Shown: positions 9,890-21,318, counted from the first letter of the stretch. The stretch: 64,000 nt of DNA from Bidens hawaiensis (GCA_021521415.1 JAIQDT010003007.1:186001-250000); one strand, 5' to 3'. Numbers and translations are program-made. The notes: generated from the letters alone by a model not told the origin.

Positions 9890-12045
9890 CAAGAGCTTCT
9901 AAGAAGACCGGGGGATCTCATGTTTGGATTGATATTTGAAAAGTTTGATGATGAAGAGGGGAACAAGTGGACAAGATGTAAGCATCTCAGCTGATTTGGC
10001 AGCAGACCCGATTGTGAACAGCACATCAGTATTGAGTTGACACTCAAAGAGATGTGAAAAACACCCGGATTACCAGAAAAATCAAAGCAACATATTTCTC
10101 AAGAAGAACAATATGTTGAGTGTCGCAGTGTTGAAGTCAAGAGTTGGAAATTGTGTGTTGAAGCCAGTAATAAGGCTATAACTGAGATGGTGATTCACGG
10201 CGAGCTCCCGTTTTCATTTGTGGAGCGTGTAGGGTTTGGAAGGATTTTGCAAACATTTAATCCAAATTTTAAGGTACCCAGTAGAACTACCATTGCAAGG
10301 AATTCTGGGAATAGATATTTAGAGAAAAAGGCAAAGCTAAAGTCCCTTTTTCAAATAGTAAAAGGAATGTGTGTCTAACCACCGACACATGAACATCAAT
10401 ATAGAATGTCAACTATATGAGTGTTACAACTCACTTTATAGATGATAATCGGGTGTTTCACCAGAGGATAATGAACTTTAGGATATCACTAGCCATAAAG
10501 GAGATGACATAGGCAAGGCTCTGATTCAATATCTAAAACAATGAGAAATTGAAGGCATCTTAATCATTACACTGGATAATGCGTCAGGAAATAATACGGC
10601 GATAGAGTTTGTAAAAGGTAGGTTAGACAAACTATTAGATGACGGTATATATGTGTAAGTGCGATGTATGGCGCACATTATCAACCTCATTGTGAAAGAT
10701 GGGTTACGTGATGGAGCCATCCCTATTGATCAGATAAGAAACACAATTCGGTATATCCGACATTCTCCTTAAAGACTAGACGCGTTTAAAAACGTGTTAA
10801 GGCATAAAAGATTAATAGTGAAGCATTGTTATGCTTAGATATTCCTAACAGATGGAATTCCACATATGAGATGTTGGAAAGTTTATAAAACTGTTTAAGG
10901 ATAAAATTGTTAATGCTTCAACTACGAAACATGTGACTGTTAACATGCTTCTACCAGATGGAACTCCACATATGAGATGTTGGACAGGGAAAAAAATTTG
11001 AGAAGGCGTTTTACGCGTTTGATTTGGCACACCCGAATTATAGAAATTATTTGGGTGATGGTGCTCCTAAAGTTACAGATTGGAGTTCTGCGAGAAAGTT
11101 AAGTAAATTATTAAAATTGTTTAAGGATAAAACCATTAATGCTTCAGCTACAAAACATGTGACTGTTAACATGCTTTATTCTGAAATGATGGATATCTAC
11201 AATCATATAATAGAAATGAATGATATAGATACGGAATCTAAAGTTATGGCTACTGCAATGCAGTATAAATTTGACAAATATTGCGGGACAAGTAACAAAT
11301 GTTTTAATTACATCCTCTACTTTGCAGCTATACTACATCATCGGTCGAACATTTGGATTTAAGTGTATTTTCAAGGCCGAACAAAAGAAGGAGACAAAAA
11401 AGGAACTTAACGAGACGGTTGGGATAGCTGTTATATTTATAACTAACGAACTCGAGAGAATTTTTAAGAATTATGAGCAAATAGTAAAAGGCTAATGTCA
11501 TGTCAAGTTTCACAAACGGCAAGTAACATTGAACATTCTACACGTGGATCAAGTGGTTTTCTTAGTCGGTATAAATCGGCTGTTGGTTCTAGCTCGTATG
11601 AAACTAAAACAAAACTTCAGAAGTACCTTGATGATATTGAGGAGCCTGATTATGAGGGATTTGATATTCTACAATGGTGGAAAAGTTTTTCTTCAAAATA
11701 CTCGATAGAAGCGAAAATGGCGAAAGGTACGTTTACTAGTTTAATTAATTTACTAATAATTATACTTTGCCTATTAAATGAACTTATCATGGATTATAAT
11801 AATTCTATATACACTAGCTATCCTGGTTTCTAGTGTTGCTTCGGAGTCCACTTTTAGTACGGGCGGAAGAGTTGTGGAATCGTATAGAAGTCCGTTGGCC
11901 CCTCATCTTGTTGAGACATTAATATGCACGGGGGATTGGATCAGTTTGTCAACCAAGAAGATAAATGATACTGAAAGCCCAACAGACTTTGATTGTACAT
12001 TCACTAGACAATTAAACATGTCCTTAGGTACTCCGTTATGTTGAT
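9890..12045 (+). pseudogene. hAT transposase (dead)
   Basis: Fragments in order: a BED zinc-finger region near 9910-10070 (SHVW, EEGNKWTRCKH); 10151-10378 with ELPFSFVERVGFGRIL and FKVPSRTTIAR; CLTT around 10371, where the motif TTDTW now reads TTDT-stop; 10540-10720 with IITLDNASGNN, the second catalytic aspartate, and AHIINLIVKDGL; 11024-11362 with LLKLFKDKTINAS; 11495-11833 and 11778-12044, the C-terminal dimerization domain, with FDILQWWKSFSSKYS and SVASESTFSTGGRV, which holds the catalytic glutamate. The family excises and reinserts the element by cut and paste. Many stops, several shifts and a small internal duplication (about 10845-10990 against 11100-11180) rule out function. Confidence 0.85.
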
Positions 12046-12266
12046 GCATTTATTTTTATTAATGTATATTCTTTTTTTTATATAAATTTGTGAGAAATCA
12101 AAACCGAGTACCATTAATGCTGAGGTCGAATAAATAATGGATGTGGATGAATATGGAAAACATGAAGACTGTTTCTTTTTTAATTTATTATGTGTTTATT
12201 TAGATTCTCAACTGTCAAGTCAAGTAACTATTATTTGGTTCAAGTTAAAAATTGCTAATGTTTTTT
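12046..12266. other. Sequence between transposase and MULE-like insertion
   Basis: AT-rich. From 12176 it is the start of the duplicated unit that recurs at 13827. It ends with ATGTTTTTT (12258-12266), the left target duplication of the MULE-like element. Confidence 0.6.
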
Positions 12267-13168
12267 GCATTATTGGTTTTAAATACTCCCAACTTTGACC
12301 CATTGGTAGATAACCCTCCCAACTTATGAAATGTTTTCCAACACTCCCAACTTTTAACATATTTTCTTATGGCACTCCCGGAGTAACGAGACACTAACTT
12401 TGTTAGTGTTTGGGGTAAAAAATGTCATTTTTCAAAGTTCAAGTGATAAAATCAAATTTTATTTATTATATATTTCACATCTTTCTCCACCCAACAACCA
12501 CCCCATCTTCCCTACCACAACCGCCACCCCACCTCCCTGCCAACAACCACCAAACACCACCGCCATCGAAGACCACGACGAAAGAATCAGTCACCACCAC
12601 CGTCGTACTTACCGTCGCTACCAGATCTGAGGTTACCATCTTACCCTACCACCATCTTGCTATCATCACCATCTCCGGCCTCCCCTAGTTTCTCTTTGCT
12701 TTTACAGTTAGTTCACCGCCATCATCATCTCCGCCACACACACACACAAACACCATCACCATCATCATCTCTGTTTTTTGGATTTTGAAATTAGGGGTTT
12801 TGTTCGAAATTAGGTACAGTGGTGGTGGTTTGTGGCTGTGGTGGCGGTGGTTGGTAGCTGCCGGTAGTGGTGGTTTGTAGCTACAGTGGTGGTGGTTGGT
12901 GGCTGCAGTGGCGGTGGTGGCAGGGAAGAGGGGATGGTGGGTGGGTGGAGAAGGATGTGAAATACATAATAAACACAATTTTGATTTTATCCCTTGAACT
13001 TTGAAAAATGACATTTTTACCCCAAATACTAACGAAGTTAGTGGTTCGTTACTCTGGGAGTGCCAGAAGAAAATATGTTAAAAGTTAGGAGTGTTGGGGA
13101 ACATTTCGTAAGTTTGGAGTGTTATCTGCCAATAAGTCAAAGTTGGGAGTATTTAAAACCAATATCCC
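12267..13168. mobile_element. MULE-like non-autonomous element with long TIRs
   Basis: The left end GCATTATTGGTTTTAAATAC and the right end, GGGATATTGGTTTTAAATAC on the minus strand, begin inverted repeats of about 230 bp that include ACTCCCAAC, GGTAAAAAATGTCATTTTTC and CTTTCTCCACCCA. It is flanked by ATGTTTTTT and ATGTTTTTA, a 9-bp duplication as in Mutator-like elements. The middle is CCACC/GGTGG-rich simple sequence. The open frames at 12400-12688 and on the minus strand at 12685-13014 share a start (MSFFKVQ) because they lie in the two arms, and I do not treat them as genes. Confidence 0.8.
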
Positions 13169-13393
13169 ATGTTTTTAGGATATATTGTCATATAATTTGG
13201 GTGAATTTGACTTTAATGTTTTTTTGATTTTGGTGCATAAAGTAAAATGTTTATGTTCTTGATCATTTGACAAAAAAAGTCAAATTGTTTATTTTTTTCA
13301 CATACTATTCTGCTAGTAGAATGTATTCAAAGGGTTTGTTTGGGTTGATTTATAAGCAGCTAATAAGAATATAAAAAAGTCAAACTTTCAAGT

Positions 13394-13539
13394 CAACAAC
13401 ATATTGAGTTAAATTTGCAGCCATAGACACCCAAACTTGTAGCCATAATGCAGAATCTACACTATGGCTCAAACTCTGCACTATGGCTGCAAGTTTGAGT
13501 GTTTGACTATGGCTGCAAGTTTAACTCAATATGTTGTTG
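13394..13539. repeat. Foldback inverted repeat, copy 1
   Basis: CAACAACATATTGAGTTAAA at the left is mirrored by TTTAACTCAATATGTTGTTG at the right; CAGCCATAG and CTATGGCTG extend the arms. Extra half-units (CACTATGGCTCAAAC, CACTATGGCTGCAAG) fill the centre. Confidence 0.85.
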
Positions 13540-14130
13540 AGCTGCATGTTTGACTACAGAATCTCATTTTTATCTTTTTAGTATATACAACAATAGTATT
13601 TGCACTATTCCATGCACATAAATTAAACTTATGTTATCTAATTGTTTGGCCATGTATATCATGAAAAACCATGTAAATCAATTCCAACTTTTATAACTAT
13701 AAACCAAACATTATCCAAGCTTAGACAGTTAGACTTTAGAGAACTCTAGATTTATTATTTGTATACTCAATATCAAATAAAATAATAAAAATCTTATCTT
13801 AAAATGACCATATATCTGCTGATTCATTTTTAATTTATTATGTGTTTATTTAGATTCTCAACTATCAAGTCAAGTAACTATTATTTGGTTCAAGTTAAAA
13901 ATTGCTAATGATTTTGGAATGCATTATCATATAATTTGGGTGATTAGACTTTAATGTTTTTGTGATTTTGGTGCATAAAATCAAATGTTTATGTTCCTGA
14001 TCATTTGACAAAAAAAATCAAACTATTTATTTTTTCACATATTATTCTGCTAGTAGAATGTATTCAAACGGTTTGTTTGGGTTGATTTTTATGCATCTAA
14101 TTAGAATATAAAAAAGTCAAACTTGCAGGT

Positions 14131-14243
14131 CAACAACATATTAAGTTATATTTGCAGCCATAGACACTCAAACTTAACTCTGCACTATGGCTGCAAGTTT
14201 GAGTGTTTGACTATGACTGCAAGTTTAACTCAATATGTTTTTG
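14131..14243. repeat. Foldback inverted repeat, copy 2
   Basis: Copy of the foldback in the second duplication unit, shortened in the centre and with mutated arms (CATATTAAGTTATA). Confidence 0.8.
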
Positions 14244-14520
14244 AGCCGCAAGTTTGACTATAGATTGTCATTTTTACATTTTTAGTATATGCAAAAATAG
14301 TATATTCACTATTCCATGCACATAAATTAAACTTATGTTATCTAATTGTTCGGTCATGCACATGAACAACTATGTAATTCAATTTAAACATTTATAACTA
14401 TACACAAAACATTATCCAAGCTTAGACAGCTAGACTTTAGAGAACTCTAGATTTGTTATTTGTATACTCAATATAAAAAAATAGTAAAAATTTTATTTTA
14501 AAATTACCATATATCTCACT

Positions 14521-14837
14521 TTAAAAATATATGTCAAAAAATCTAATATATTAATATATAATGATAATTTATAAACCCAAACCTATTTGATTATTTTTAA
14601 AATAATTACCTAATTAAAATGCAAATTTTAACCTAACTAACCCTATTATATATCGGTGGTCACCCCTACATATACTTATATACGTATCATATTATTTTTG
14701 TCAATTATAAACTCAATTTCATATTTGTAGAACTGCATCTTTGATTTTGAACAGGTATGTTCATAATTCTTCTTTCTTATTGTTAATTGAGTTGCTATCA
14801 TATAATTAAACGATATATGTTTTTATTAATTCAATTC
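14521..14837. other. AT-rich stretch before the BED remnant
   Basis: No gene seen. GGTCACCCCTAC at 14657 resembles a hAT end on the minus strand (GGGGTGACC) and may mark an older nested hAT boundary. Confidence 0.35.
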
Positions 14838-15010
14838 AGATGCCTCCAACGAAGAAAAAGATATCTGCGATATGGTCGGATTTTGAGAGGTTTACCGATG
14901 AGTAAGGGATGAAAAATGCAATATGCAAACACTGCTCAATAGTTTTCAATGCTAACATAGCTATACATGACATAACTACATTGAAAAAGGCATCTTCTTA
15001 GATGTCTGAA
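14838..15010 (+). pseudogene. Second BED zinc-finger remnant
   Basis: MPPTKKKISAIWSDFERFTD followed, after one stop, by GMKNAICKHCSIVFNANIA. The W, F and CxxC positions fit a BED finger, the N-terminal DNA-binding domain of hAT transposases, but this one lies 2.8 kb downstream of the dimerization domain. It is therefore a relic of another hAT copy or of a rearrangement. The reading ends in stops at about 15000. Confidence 0.6.
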
Positions 15011-15339
15011 ACTACTCAGTAATCAAGAGGTCGAAGAAAAGGGTGGCTACATATAATTATTGAAAAGAGGACGAAAGATTGATTTTCTTTCTTTTTTTAC
15101 TTGTTTGTGTTTGCTACTTGCTAGTTGGTTCTTTTTCATATTTGTGTATTGAATTCTTGGTTTGCCTAATAAAAATTTGAATTGTTAACCATAATATTGT
15201 CATATTGTGGACTTCATTACTTCTTTACAATTTACATCTTACAAGAATTTCAACTTTCATTACTGAATTAGTTACATTATTACATTACATCTCAATATAT
15301 ATATCACAAATTGTTAATCAAATATCCAGAAAACAACAA
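15011..15339. other. hAT 3' noncoding region
   Basis: AT-rich. Includes a 60-codon open stretch (15205-15387) with no family features. No gene supported. Confidence 0.5.
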
Positions 15340-15450
15340 TTAAGTTCGATACCCGACCTACACGTCGGTTCATTAATCGGTCTCTAAATTTCTGTTATAT
15401 CGGTCCTCGGGTTGGTCCGGTCTCTCAACGAGTCGGGTCAGGTTTTTTGA
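15340..15450. promoter_or_regulatory. Right subterminal motif cluster of the hAT
   Basis: TCGGTT, ATCGGTC, CTCGGGT and GTCGGGTC repeated over about 100 bp, matching the motif type at 8960-9125. Confidence 0.6.
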
Positions 15451-15462
15451 TTTGTGCACCCC

Positions 15463-15470
15463 TAGATTAC
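15463..15470. repeat. Right target-site duplication of the hAT element
   Basis: GATTACAT, partner of GATTAAAA at 8941-8948. Confidence 0.65.
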
Positions 15471-16024
15471 ATCCCACGAGGCTTTATAGAATCTCTCAGC
15501 GAAACCATATGGCCCTGGGGCTTTGTTATCATCCGTACCGAATTTAGCGTCTTTAATTTCACCATTAGTAACCTCACGAATCATAAAATCCGCCTTCGAT
15601 TGCGTGATAGTGTTAACAAAAAGGGAATTCGGGTCAAGGATGAGGGAGGTGATATACATGCTTCCAAGGACAGTTTTGAAATGGATAATAAACTGATCCA
15701 CAACCTGGTTGCCAGAAAATAATTCCCCGTTATGGTTTTCCACCGAATGAATACGTACGGTTTTTGTTAAGCCTACCTTTAAGAACTTTGTGAAAATAAC
15801 TAGTATTTCGGTCACCCGCTTTCAACCATTCCACTTTGGATTTTTTTCTCAAAAAAGAGTTCTTTGTCAGTAACAACTTGGTTGTAGGCTGCAAGATAAT
15901 TGATTTCCTCTAAGCGGAGGTCTTCATTAGACAGGTCACTAACCATAGCTGCTAACAACTTTAACGTTAGCATATATGGTTTTAATAAAATCATACCAAG
16001 ACCTCTAGTGAAGTTCAACCCCAT
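15463..16024 (-). pseudogene. L1-type LINE ORF2, part upstream of the RT palm
   Basis: Minus strand 16024-15463 reads MGLNFTRGL..., then NYLAAYNQVVTDKELFFEKK, then (shifted frame) VENHNGELFSGNQVVDQF, DDNKAPGPYGFAERFYK and ASWDVI. This is the linker and RT start of plant L1 elements, where the usual APGPDGF appears as APGPYGF. It joins in sense to the fragment at 8039-8948. The hAT separates WDVI from the next residues. The endonuclease part would lie to the right and is not seen. Confidence 0.85.
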
Positions 16025-16899
16025 TTTTTTAGGAAAATTGTATTTTAATAATCCAAACTATTAACTATTGGCCAATATTAATCCCAACTAACAATGTAAC
16101 TAGTGGCACTCCCAACTTTAAATTTTGTAACCGATAACAATCCCACATTAACGGAATGTTAACTCCGTTTATTTTTAATTACACAAAGTGTCCTTGTAGT
16201 TTACAAACATTTCAAATCTGATTAAATATACCGTTGAACCTTTAACGAGAGTATGGATTCGATTTGTATTTTCGGCGACCACAACCACCCGTTGTAAGAA
16301 TCATCTGTCGCCGCCACCACCGTTCATCAGCCGCCAGAATCTCCAAGCACAACCATTTTTCCTAAACCGCCGTGCACCACGACTTCCTTTTCTGTTTTCT
16401 CTTTCTCATCTGAACCAATGTGTAACCCCATTGATTCCTAGATGTTACTCCTGTTAGTAACCATAATTCACCAGAATATCTTAACACAATCACACAAATA
16501 GTATAAGATTGTGATTAACATAACAAATTACATATATTAATCATTATCTAACATATAAAAAAACTTATAAATCAGAATTAACGGAATGAAAAAAACTTGA
16601 TAGTTAGCAAATAACAAGACATTTCTTCAGCAAATTAAACACATCGTTCTTCCTCTTGCAATGATTTCGCCCGACCGCCGCTTTCTTCGCCGCCTCCAAT
16701 AGTTGCTTCGATTCCGTCTCCATGCAAAAGTAACAATTCTGGTTACGTGTTATAAAACCAATGATTCCGGCCATTCATTTCATCTTCGTCGGGATTAGTG
16801 TTTCACATACCTGATCGCCGTTACAATAATATGAATATGACCTCCTTCGCTTGAAAAGTCATTTCACCGGTGGATGATTTCATCCGCTGAGGGTGGTGT
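16025..16899. mobile_element. Left part of a probable TIR element
   Basis: Begins TTTAGGAAAATTGTATTTTA and then repeats TAATCC, CACTCCCAAC and ACAATCCC, a style like the ends of the MULE-like element at 12267. No second arm is visible before element B starts at 16900, so the right end is cut off or displaced. No coding region. Confidence 0.35.
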
Positions 16900-17865
16900 G
16901 TTACACCTCAACCTACGGCGGAAATGCCGAGGCGTGAACTGATTGCCCACTGCTCTCAATGTACTATCATACAATATTGGAGATTTTAATATATATTAAA
17001 TTAAATTCATTTAAAATCAAATATTCAATACAATATCCAAAAATCAAACAATTCACCAAACAAACATATATCATGAATCAAAAGTCTTATTTATTTTCTC
17101 TATCTTTATTCCAAAGTGATCTTCCAACGCTTGAACTAACTTTCACATCACACGATTACCTGCATATGCGTTAAAAATAAAGTAGATTTGTCAACAGAAG
17201 ATTGAGTGAACAACACACCAGATATGATGTATATATATAATAGATAAAAAGTGCCCAACAAAGTCAAAAGAACTAAGCAATTAAACCAATGAGTAAATAA
17301 ATGAGCTGTCGAAAAGCACAAAGCTATTACGACTGTCGTATGATCATACTATTCTGAGATTATGTTGGACCCCTCCGAATGCGCTTCACGTAAAGCAAAT
17401 AAACACATAACAAGTAACGAACAAATCGTTAAACACAAGTGACTATAGTTGCAGTTTGTATGAAAATAAATATTAAAACGCATATGTCCCCAAAACGGTA
17501 TAAAATGAGTTTAAAAGGGGGAATGTGGTACTCACCTCGATAGACGAACACAAGTGAAAAAAAAATATATTAATATTGATGATTGCGGATCACGCGTTGA
17601 CGATAAAGCCTAATAAAGATATAGAAAGATTCTAAGTTAATGAATTGGATAGAAGAGTCGATAGTTATAATATTTATTAAGTTAATATTATATTATTAGT
17701 TCAAAAAATCCTGTTAAAAATATAAATATATAATAATATTTTATTATACATAAGTAAAATACATCTTTTAAAAATATAATTAGTTTGGTTTATATATAGG
17801 TAAGATATATCTTAAAAATATTTTTATTAGTTTTATAAATACATTTATATACATTGTTTACTTGA

Positions 17866-17867
<2 letters not shown>

Positions 17868-17908
<41 letters not shown>
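17868..17908. repeat. (TA)n microsatellite
   Basis: About 20 TA steps. Absent in the second copy of this LTR, so it expanded here or was lost there. Confidence 0.95.
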
Positions 17909-17912
<4 letters not shown>

Positions 17913-18076
17913 ATATTATTTTTTATTTTAATACATGTATATACACGAACGAAAACGTGAGAAACAAGTATTATAAAGTTGGGTTTCAATAAAATAGTTT
18001 TAATTAATAATTATTATTAATATATTTATTAAATTGTTTAAAAAAAGAAAATAACCAAAAAGAGCTAAAAATCTAG

Positions 18077-18147
18077 GGTTGGCAAGGGTTAAACCCGCTA
18101 CTTGCCCCCCATGACTTAAGTGGTTTAACCAGCTGGGCTACCAGCGA
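18077..18147 (-). ncRNA. tRNA-like Pol III unit in LTR B, copy 1
   Basis: Minus strand carries TAGCCCAGCTGG, a perfect A-box match (TRGCNNAGYNGG). About 33 nt later comes GGGTTTAACCC, a decayed B box. TTTTT follows soon after (GATTTTTAGC). The acceptor and anticodon stems do not pair well, so it is a tRNA-derived or tRNA-mimicking unit, not a functional tRNA gene. Confidence 0.45.
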
Positions 18148-19133
18148 CGTGCGAACTAAACCTGGTTCTATTATGTATAAATAGTCGCAGATGCAAACAA
18201 GTTTGATTAAGAACCCTAACAACAATAATCAGTTATCCGGTTGATGTTGTTATAATTAATGATAGGGCTTCTGATAAAATCACAGTTGCGATCAAGATAC
18301 ACTAAAAATTTACCTTAGACAACGATCTGAGGTGGGATAATTGCTCAAAACAGTCTCCGGCCAAAGGTATTAATAAATGAACAGGTGAACAACCAGATTT
18401 ATCCAATTAAATAAGGGGTTTAGGTCGGCGATGGTTAGGTGATTATGTCTGGTAGATTAATTGGATTTATATGAAGGTTTGCGTGTAAAACAATCTAGGG
18501 TTAGGGTCGGTTAACAAATATACGAATTGCAGATTTGTTATGATTCAGTTAACGTATTAGTGATCTCGGTTAGGCCTAGATTATTGTAACTATGAGATAC
18601 ACAAGATCAAATACAACAAATAAATGAACATTGCGGTCCAAGAAATCAAATATTTAATTCGGGTACAAGAAAAGGAATGTGGATTCGGGTTTGGGTATGG
18701 ATATCCAGAATACTCAACATGGTTTATAAATTAAGGTATTCATAATTTATGTTCCTCGTGTTTGAGGATGGTATAAAAAATGGATAAAAGGTTTTATTTT
18801 GGGTTATTTTTGCGAAAGTATGAAAGTTATAGTTTAAAATATATAATTAATTAAATAATAATATAATAATAGTTAATTTTCTCGATAAATGCAGTAAATT
18901 TTACCGAACATCGAAATGGGTCGGGTTTTATTAAAGATATAGTTTTCAAAAAGTCCGAGTTGTTAAAGTGTCCCCTACTTTAGGGAATTTCGTCCCGAAA
19001 TTGATGAAAACTATAACAACACCGTTAAATTTTAAGAAAAAGTAAAAGAAATTAAATATGATCCAAAATTAATCATAATACAGAACTTTGAATAGTTGAA
19101 GTAACGCTTCAAATGAAAATCCGATAAAGGCAC

Positions 19134-19142
19134 TTATATATA
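19134..19142 (-). promoter_or_regulatory. TATA box of LTR B
   Basis: Minus strand CCTATATATAAGTGCC. It fixes the U3/R order of element B. Confidence 0.55.
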
Positions 19143-19339
19143 GGATGTACCAGCGGTGTATCCACTATGTCCTTATCATCTTTACATTTGTACCATTATC
19201 TCAACTACTTACGATTCTATATTATATCACATAATTATTCAGATGTATGATTTGTTGCAATGAGAAAAGACCTAAGGAAGATTAGAATATTCTCAACCTC
19301 TCTGAAAAGTATGGAAACCAAACAAACTCAGGCATCCCA

Positions 19340-19880
19340 GCAAGCTTTTACTTAATCTAGCAAGGTATTTTGCTTTCCCAGCAAGGTTATCTTCTAGAAT
19401 TCATCTTAAGTGATAAAATGAGCAAGGTTCGCTTTGTCTATCAAGATTGTTTTTCAAGTCAAGCAAGGTTTGTTTCCTAGCAAACTCTTGACTAAACCAA
19501 GATAAAACCAAGTCTTTTGGAATATCTAGCAAGGTTTATTCATAATAAATAGTGGTCCTAGCAAGCTTGAAGGAAGTTGATAAAGAATTTACTTACAAAC
19601 TTCTGTCGAGCAAGGTTCAACTCATAGCAAGCTACAGTGTTACCAGCACACTTAAGTTTGTTAAAATAAGTTAATTTAACAAAGGTTGAAGGGATCTCTG
19701 AAGAACAAGTTTGCTCGTTGGACCTTATCGAACAAAGTTTAATATGGTCAAGAGGATTGAATTCTGCTAGATGGATATTTTCTAAGGAAACTATCCTAAG
19801 TAAAGTTTGCCCAGATAATTGTTTCCCATCACACTTAATGGTTACCAGGTCTGCTCGCTAAAGACAAAAGCTGCAAAGCT
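19340..19880. repeat. AGCAAG(G/C)TT motif array in LTR U3
   Basis: At least eleven sites such as AGCAAGCTTTT, AGCAAGGTATT, AGCAAGGTTCG, AGCAAACTCTT and AGCACACTTAA, mostly 20-50 bp apart, upstream of the TATA box. Confidence 0.8.
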
Positions 19881-19983
19881 TGCTCAAAGACCTGTTTACA
19901 CTTAGAATCTTTTGTAATATGTTTTGAATATGTTTCAATCATTAGGGTTTCTAAAAGGCGAATGTCAGATGTCAGGACATGCC

Positions 19984-19991
19984 TATAAAAG
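19984..19991 (+). promoter_or_regulatory. TATA box of outer Copia LTR
   Basis: TATAAAAG, about 350 bp before the LTR end. The 3' LTR has TATAAAATT at the same place (near 53977). Confidence 0.65.
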
Positions 19992-20334
19992 GAATATTTT
20001 AGGGCACGCCTGACAACGACGTGACAACGAGAATATTGTGATTTGACGGCTGCCTCACTCCTGTACGGAAAGCTGCCATAAATCCATACATTCCACCTAG
20101 AAACCCTAATTGATTTTCATTGTATCATTCGCAATATATATGGAAATCTTTTGAGTTACTTTGTGTGTTTGTTATGTTCATGTCCGTTGTGCAACATTTA
20201 GAGTATTATTGATTCCGCCTTTAATATTCTATTGTTCTTTACCAAAAATAGTAAGTTAACCTTCTTGCTAACACCGATGTGTGGGTTACGACAATGAGTG
20301 AGTTATCTGTTGAGTGAGCTATTTGGGACCAACA

Positions 20335-20348
20335 AGTGGTATTAGAGC
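20335..20348 (+). promoter_or_regulatory. PBS of outer Copia
   Basis: AGTGGTATTAGAGC directly after the LTR: the initiator tRNA-Met site with one change (C to T). Confidence 0.85.
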
Positions 20349-20690
20349 TTGCTTCTGCTATTTTTGTAAAGAATTGTTGCTGAATATTGCTGATTTTGAA
20401 GATGAAGAGAGACGTCAGCTGACAACTGTTACATTTGTTTGTGACTTCAGCTGCCATGTTCTTTCGTTTTACTAGATCTACAATATTTGTGATGTTTAAA
20501 AGTGTCTTCTTTCTCTGATCTACATTAAAGTTCTTAATTTTATTATATATCTTGCTCTAAGCCATCCAAATATATCAGATCTGAGGATTTTGTCCACAGA
20601 TCTGATTATTTTTCAAAAGAGTATTTAAGTTTTTGTTTAAATTTATCAAGTTTTGTTTGTTTTTCAAAATATTTCAAAAATACCAAAAAG
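20349..20690 (+). other. Leader of outer Copia
   Basis: T-rich leader without a clear motif array or splice site, ending at AAAAAG before the gag ATG. Confidence 0.6.
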
Positions 20691-21122
20691 ATGTCTGGAT
20701 CTATGGATGAGCAAGAGGTTTCTACTGACAAGATTCCTAGACTATACGGACAGGAGAACTACATCAAATGGAAGATGCTATTTGAAGCTGTCGTTTGTTA
20801 CAACGATGTTGAGATGTGGAATTCTATTAAGGATGGGCTCTATGTGCCAGATGGAACAGGAAACTATCAAACTGTTGAAGTTCGAATGAAGAAGAAGGAT
20901 GACAGAGCATTAGCAATGTTGAAGCTAGGTTTTAACTAGTGTGGCTCATCACACAACAGCCAAAGCAATGCTATTGTTGAATTGTTCGAAGGCAACACCG
21001 AGTTGAAGAACATTAAGAAGGATCGTTTGAAGTCTGATCTTGATCGTTTCAAGTTCAGAGAGGGTGAAAATCTAAGTTCTGTGCTGCAGAGGTTTGTGGC
21101 AATTATGAATGAAATCAGAATG
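20691..21122 (+). pseudogene. Copia Gag, N-terminal part (outer element)
   Basis: ATG at 20691: MSGSMDEQEVSTDKIPRLYG then NYIKWKMLFEAVV, the usual Copia capsid start with its YxxWK core. A stop follows LGFN at 20937. The frame then continues as NAIVELFEGNTELKN, DLDRFKFREGENLSSVLQRF and MNEIRM until the nested Copia starts at 21123. Gag resumes at 36091 in a compatible sense, which proves the nesting. Confidence 0.85.
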
Positions 21123-21220
21123 TGTTAGAGCATTTTTGTCTAATGTTAGGTCTAGTGGGCTAAATGTGTCATTTGTATGTTTGTTAGGGACTAATCTGTT
21201 AATAAATGAAAGTACGTAAA

Positions 21221-21296
21221 GTGTAACGTATAAGTCCAGGAGCGTATAAGCTTATACGCCCGTATAAGCTTATACGGTGCCTTAAACTTATACGTT
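21221..21296. repeat. CGTATAAG / CTTATACG array in nested Copia U3
   Basis: Six occurrences of the motif or its reverse complement in about 75 bp, some forming the palindrome GTATAAGCTTATAC. Confidence 0.9.
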
Positions 21297-21309
21297 GGCA
21301 CTGCTTATC

Positions 21310-21318
21310 TATATATAG
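21310..21318 (+). promoter_or_regulatory. TATA box of nested Copia LTR
   Basis: CTATATATAGGGC about 230 bp before the LTR end, conserved in the 3' LTR near 35865. Confidence 0.65.

Larger units (their letters stand above)
12176..14520. repeat. ~690-bp tandem duplication inside the hAT
   Basis: TTTTTAATTTATTATGTG opens both copies, at 12176 and 13827. Copy 1 is 12176-12266 plus 13178-13826, split by the MULE-like element; copy 2 is 13827 to about 14520. Shared blocks include AAGTCAAGTAACTATTATTT, the foldback and ATTATCCAAGCTTAGACAG. The duplication predates the MULE-like insertion, because only copy 1 carries it. Confidence 0.85.
8949..15462 (+). mobile_element. hAT transposon, 6.5 kb, inserted in the LINE
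   Basis: Left end TAGGGGTGTCCAAAAA; right end reads TAGGGGTGCACAAATC on the minus strand, so the terminal inverted repeats agree at the first 8 bases and again in CAAA. hAT ends typically carry GGGGTG-like repeats and 8-bp duplications. Subterminal regions on both sides are dense in CCGAA, CGGGT and TCGGT motifs, as expected for transposase binding. Inside are a decayed transposase, a tandem duplication, a MULE-like insertion and a second BED-finger remnant. Confidence 0.85.
16900..19260 (-). mobile_element. 3' LTR of element B, main part
   Basis: Collinear with 56922-58524 over about 1.6 kb (ACCTACGGCGGAAATG through CTAGGGTTAGGGTCGGTT) and continuing to 19260. On the minus strand a TATA box lies at 19142-19134, so U3 is at the right. 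U3 is interrupted by the outer Copia at 19261 and appears to finish at 54328-54415. Contains a (TA)n tract and a tRNA-like unit. Confidence 0.75.
19261..20334 (+). mobile_element. 5' LTR of the outer Copia element
   Basis: TGAGAAAAGACC to GGGACCAACA, followed by a PBS. Matches 53204-54327 along its length with scattered substitutions. U3 is full of AGCAAGGTT/AGCAAGCTT motifs. A matching target duplication is not visible (TGCAA left, TTATT right), so an end may have been trimmed. Confidence 0.85.

Noticed and set aside
12400..13014. Open frames beginning MSFFKVQ on both strands
   Set aside because: They are mirror images produced by the long inverted repeats of the MULE-like element plus CCACC simple sequence; no domain or codon signal.
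15447..15722. Plus-strand frame of 91 codons
   Set aside because: Antisense to the LINE ORF2 fragment and crosses the hAT border.
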